Part shown: piece after piece, positions 6,643 to 9,254 of the stretch
Numbering within the stretch: position 1 is the first letter of the stretch
Layout: each line of letters opens with the position of its first letter
Assembly: GCA_011052285.1 (NCBI GenBank)
Contig: DRJH01000488.1
Location: 1 to 9,254 of the forward strand
Direction of reading: 5' to 3'
From: Gammaproteobacteria bacterium
Lineage (GTDB): Bacteria; Pseudomonadota; Gammaproteobacteria; Arenicellales; DRJH01
DNA: 9,254 bases
Program-made: the position numbers and the translations under genes
The notes under the pieces: model-generated
Told to the model about the DNA's origin: nothing
Database searches by the model: none
Seen by the model: the letters and a program-made list of their open reading frames with translations, nothing else

Positions 6643-7500
6643 TTACTCCCAGTGGTAGAATCCCTGGCCACTTTTTTTGCCCAGTTTGCCCTGCTTAACC
6701 ATTTGTCGTAGTAATTCCGGGGCTTGGAAGTTCGTCCCGGTTAGGGAATTATTGAGGTAATCAGCGATTTGCAGGCGTACATCCAGCCCCACCAGATCAG
6801 TTAGCTTCAGTGGCCCCATCGGGTGGCCATAACCCAGGGCCATGGCTTTGTCGATATCTTTGGCACTGGCGACCCCTTGTTCCAGCATGCGTATTGCTTC
6901 CAGACCCAGACAAACCCCCAGTCTACTGGTGGCAAAGCCGGGAAAATCTTGAATAACAATGCTTTCCTTGCCGATGGCCCGTGCGAACTGCTGAATTCTT
7001 TGCAAGGCATCTGGGTCGGTTTGTTTCGTAATTATGATCTCCAGCAACGGCATGATGTGTACTGGATTGAAAAAATGGGTGCCAAGAATGTTCTCGGGAC
7101 GTGCAGTTACAGTGGCGAGATCGGCAATGCGGATACTGGAGGTATTGCTGCATAGCAAGGTATCGGTGGGGCAAAGTGTATCCAGTTGGCGCAACAACTG
7201 CTGTTTGGCTTCGAGCACTTCGGGGATCGCTTCGATCACAAGGTACGCGTTGTCTGCTGCCGTGGCCAGATCAGTGGTTGTATGCAAGCATTGCAGGCTT
7301 AGCCTTTGTTGTTCAGGAGAGACTTTGCCGCGCTCGATCCCCTTAGAGAGATTTTGCTGAATATGAACCATGGCACGATCGAGAATACCTTGTTCAACAT
7401 CGAACAAGCGGACCGGATAGCCGGCCATTGCGGTGACCTGTGCGATCCCGGCACCCATGGTGCCAGCACCGATTACGGCGACTTCAGCTAGGGGTTTCAT
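6643..7500 (-). CDS. 3-hydroxyacyl-CoA (3-hydroxybutyryl-CoA) dehydrogenase
   Basis: The 285-residue NAD-dependent enzyme oxidises a 3-hydroxyacyl-CoA to the 3-oxoacyl-CoA. The Rossmann loop is GAGTMGAG (11–18), and D34 in RLFDV fits NAD preference. Catalytic residues are visible as S121 in CSNTSSI, H142 in GTHFFNPVHIMPLLE and E154. The C-terminal domain has FPGFATSRLGVCLGLEAIRM and MGPLKLTDLVGLD. The usual PGFxxNR asparagine is serine here, as in a known subfamily. The start is taken at ATG 7500, because the conserved fold begins at once there. An in-frame ATG at 7545 would add MSNEPVGPYSRTTSQ, but that extension is encoded inside a repeat also found in non-coding DNA. The gene follows boxB on the same strand. 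I infer a role in converting 3-hydroxyadipyl-CoA to 3-oxoadipyl-CoA, but polyhydroxybutyrate or butyrate metabolism is also possible. Confidence 0.88.
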   Translation of the reverse strand: MKPLAEVAVIGAGTMGAGIAQVTAMAGYPVRLFDVEQGILDRAMVHIQQNLSKGIERGKVSPEQQRLSLQCLHTTTDLATAADNAYLVIEAIPEVLEAKQQLLRQLDTLCPTDTLLCSNTSSIRIADLATVTARPENILGTHFFNPVHIMPLLEIIITKQTDPDALQRIQQFARAIGKESIVIQDFPGFATSRLGVCLGLEAIRMLEQGVASAKDIDKAMALGYGHPMGPLKLTDLVGLDVRLQIADYLNNSLTGTNFQAPELLRQMVKQGKLGKKSGQGFYHWE

Positions 7501-7505
7501 CTGCG

Positions 7506-7569
7506 AGGTTGTCCGAGAATAGGGACCGACCGGTTCGTTGCTCATGAAAAATTGGCACTTGCCCTATCC
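7506..7569 (+). repeat. 64-bp interspersed repeat, copy 2
   Basis: This segment is the same-orientation match to 3753–3816 (52 of 64 positions by eye, no gaps). It lacks the long hairpin that precedes copy 1; the sequence on that side is dehydrogenase coding sequence. The stem CCGGTT with AATTGG survives only through G·U pairs in the + strand RNA. The repeat covers the region directly upstream of ATG 7500 and contains the alternative ATG 7545. The remaining 7570–7661, up to the boxB stop codon, shows no gene. Confidence 0.75.
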
Positions 7570-7661
7570 ATGGCGGTCGTAGTGAGGGGAAGCTGCTTTG
7601 ATGCAGATTTGTTCATGGTGAGGCGAATACTGGTTGTATTTAACTTGGTAGTAACAATGGA

Positions 7662-9128
7662 TTAATGCAGGGCAACATATTCAAAATCACCGGGTTTCTT
7701 GTTGATGCCCGATTTGGGTGGGGCGATCCAGTTGGCATATGCTCCGCGCTCAACAACGGGCTTCATCAGGCTTTGCAGATAGCGTTCATCCTCTTCGGAG
7801 GGCAACCAATCCGCTTGTTGCTGTTGCCACTTCTGGGTTGTCAGTATCTCGCCATCTGGTGTAACACTCACATTGCTAAATTCTCCAATACGGCGATTAA
7901 AGGCCCGGTGGGGCAGGTCGATGGTGAAGTCAAAATCGGTCTTTTCAAGCACCCGGTTCCAGCGTTTCAGACCGGATTCGACATTGCTGATATAGTCATC
8001 CAGCAGGCGTGCATTGATGGCGTTGACCGCGGGTTCATCGACCATCACCAACCGCTTGTTGATACAACGTAGTAGTGAATAGGTGTCATTGAGCAGTTGA
8101 TGGTCATCCTCAATGCTGTCTTCCCGGAAGCGACCCTTGATGCCCGCACTAAATGCATTGCCGGCATTTGTGGAAATTTCCGAACCAAACAGGTCGAGGG
8201 TAACGGAAAAGTGAAAGTTAACCTTTTTTTGTAGAGTGGGCAGATCAATAACACCGAGTTTGCGTACTGCTTCGATATCATAGGGATCGGTCACACCGGC
8301 CTCAGTCATGGCCTGTGTTGTGCGTTGCATGGTACGAGCCACCCCTGATTCACCGACATACATGTGATGAGCTTCTTCGGTGAGCATGAAGCGGCAGGTT
8401 CGCGATAATGGGTCGAAACCCGATTGTGCCAGCGACTCAAGTTGCATTTTGCCATCGCGGTCAGTGAAGAAAGTGAACATGAAAAAGGACAGCCAGTCTG
8501 GTGTCTTTTCATTGAATGCACCCAGCAGTCGTGGTTTGTCGGCACTGCCGGAGCGTCGTTCGAGCAGTGCCTCGGCTTCTTCACGGCCATCACGGCCAAA
8601 ATATTTCTGCAGCAGATAGGCCATGGCCCACAGATGACGGCCTTCTTCAACATTGACCTGAAACAGGTTGCGCAGGTCATAGAGGGAGGGGCAGGTTTTT
8701 CCCAGATAGCGCTGTTGTTCGACCGAAGCCGGCTCAGTATCTCCCTGGATGATCAGCAGACGTTTGAGCAAGGAGCGATATTCACCGGGAACTTCCTGCC
8801 AGGCCGGTTCACCCTTGTGACGACCGAAGCCAATTTTACGATCCTCAATCTTATTGGCCAGCAGAATGCCCCAACGATAATCAGGCATCTTGACATGATC
8901 AAATACGGCCCAGCCTTTGGGGTCAACCCCGACTGCGGTACGCAAATAGACATCGGCCGTTTGAAAACCGTCGGGACCAGAGGCGTTCCACCAATCGAGA
9001 AATTTTGGATGCCATTTTTCCATGGCTCGTTGCAAGCGGCGATCCGCATAGAGATCAACGTTGTTAGGGATACCGTCAGCGTAGTTGATCTCGATTGTGG
9101 GGGTCGTATCGTCGGATTGTTCAGTCAT
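7662..9128 (-). CDS. boxB: Benzoyl-CoA 2,3-epoxidase, diiron subunit BoxB
   Basis: The 488-residue cytoplasmic protein adds oxygen to benzoyl-CoA to give 2,3-epoxybenzoyl-CoA, taking electrons from the reductase BoxA. Its sequence follows known BoxB proteins throughout, for example PNNVDL, DRRLQRA, MPDYRWGI, WQEVPGEYR and NWIAPP. The diiron ligands are all present: E132 in GDTEPASVEQQ, E162 and H165 in EEGRHLWAM, D223 in FTDRDGK, and E252 and H255 in TEEAHHM. They show a constant offset of 12 from the ligand numbers I recall for the Azoarcus enzyme. The reading frame is open upstream to the window end, but ATG 9128 is chosen because it lies four bases after the boxC stop and begins shortly before the conserved region. 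A weak AAAGAG lies upstream. boxC–boxB order and spacing indicate one operon. Confidence 0.97.
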   Translation of the reverse strand: MTEQSDDTTPTIEINYADGIPNNVDLYADRRLQRAMEKWHPKFLDWWNASGPDGFQTADVYLRTAVGVDPKGWAVFDHVKMPDYRWGILLANKIEDRKIGFGRHKGEPAWQEVPGEYRSLLKRLLIIQGDTEPASVEQQRYLGKTCPSLYDLRNLFQVNVEEGRHLWAMAYLLQKYFGRDGREEAEALLERRSGSADKPRLLGAFNEKTPDWLSFFMFTFFTDRDGKMQLESLAQSGFDPLSRTCRFMLTEEAHHMYVGESGVARTMQRTTQAMTEAGVTDPYDIEAVRKLGVIDLPTLQKKVNFHFSVTLDLFGSEISTNAGNAFSAGIKGRFREDSIEDDHQLLNDTYSLLRCINKRLVMVDEPAVNAINARLLDDYISNVESGLKRWNRVLEKTDFDFTIDLPHRAFNRRIGEFSNVSVTPDGEILTTQKWQQQQADWLPSEEDERYLQSLMKPVVERGAYANWIAPPKSGINKKPGDFEYVALH

Positions 9129-9132
9129 TAGC

Positions 9133-9254
9133 TTACACTCTTTTATGATCAAATGTGGCACGGCTACCTGAGCCGAAAGACTTGAGGGCACCCTGTTCGC
9201 CAACCGCATTGGGGCGCTGAAAAATCCAGTTCTGCCAGGCCGTGAGTCGGCCAA
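9133..9254 (-). CDS. boxC: BoxC, 2,3-epoxybenzoyl-CoA dihydrolase, last 39 codons
   Basis: The minus strand in another frame than boxB encodes GRLTAWQNWIFQRPNAVGEQ, then GALKSFGSGSRATFDHKRV, and stops at TAA 9135–9133. This matches the conserved C-terminus of BoxC. That enzyme hydrolyses the epoxide, opens the ring and releases formate, giving 3,4-dehydroadipyl-CoA semialdehyde. Only about 39 of roughly 550 residues are in the window. The stop lies four bases before the boxB ATG, so the genes are almost certainly co-transcribed. Confidence 0.9.
   Translation of the reverse strand, partial: GRLTAWQNWIFQRPNAVGEQGALKSFGSGSRATFDHKRV

Noticed and set aside
6630..6660. GC-rich hairpin at the dehydrogenase 3' end as a terminator
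   Set aside because: The CTGGG/CCCAG pairing overlaps the stop codon region and has an asymmetric loop and no U-tract.
9129..9254. N-terminal extension of BoxB through the open frame to the window edge
   Set aside because: The same bases encode the conserved BoxC C-terminus in another frame, and ATG 9128 fits the BoxB family start.

Overview
The window looks like a chromosomal segment from a gammaproteobacterium of moderate GC. Three points suggest this: the tldD–pmbA pair, a family-4 uracil-DNA glycosylase that overlaps rimI by ATGA, and an MltD-type lipoprotein with LysM domains. I cannot name a genus. No rRNA, tRNA, CRISPR array or intact insertion sequence was found.

Left part (1–3585, + strand): four closely packed genes run in one direction. 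They are the 3' part of tldD (cut by the window edge), pmbA/tldE, a family-4 uracil-DNA glycosylase and rimI. TldD and PmbA form a heterodimeric metalloprotease. The glycosylase and rimI are translationally coupled by a 4-base overlap.

Middle (3586–6642): rimI converges on a minus-strand gene for an MltD-like membrane-bound lytic transglycosylase. The gap between them holds a long imperfect hairpin (3686–3750). It is followed directly by a 64-bp repeat (3753–3816), whose second copy lies at 7506–7569. Upstream of mltD sits a compact vapBC-type toxin–antitoxin pair (minus strand) with a perfect-consensus sigma-70 promoter. A degraded + strand coding remnant (about 6225–6455) lies beyond that promoter. 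This stretch reads as an accessory insertion zone.

Right part (6643–9254, minus strand): in transcription order these are the last 39 codons of boxC, a complete boxB, and a 3-hydroxyacyl-CoA dehydrogenase of the 3-hydroxybutyryl-CoA type. BoxB is the diiron subunit of benzoyl-CoA 2,3-epoxidase, and BoxC is the dihydrolase that opens the ring. The dehydrogenase fits the later beta-oxidation-like steps toward 3-oxoadipyl-CoA. Together they indicate aerobic benzoate degradation by the box pathway. The second copy of the 64-bp repeat spans the 5' end of the dehydrogenase gene and decides how its start should be read.

Every intact gene belongs to a recognisable family, and I see no clearly new enzymatic system. 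The least explained items are the hairpin-plus-repeat element and the decayed coding remnant next to vapBC.
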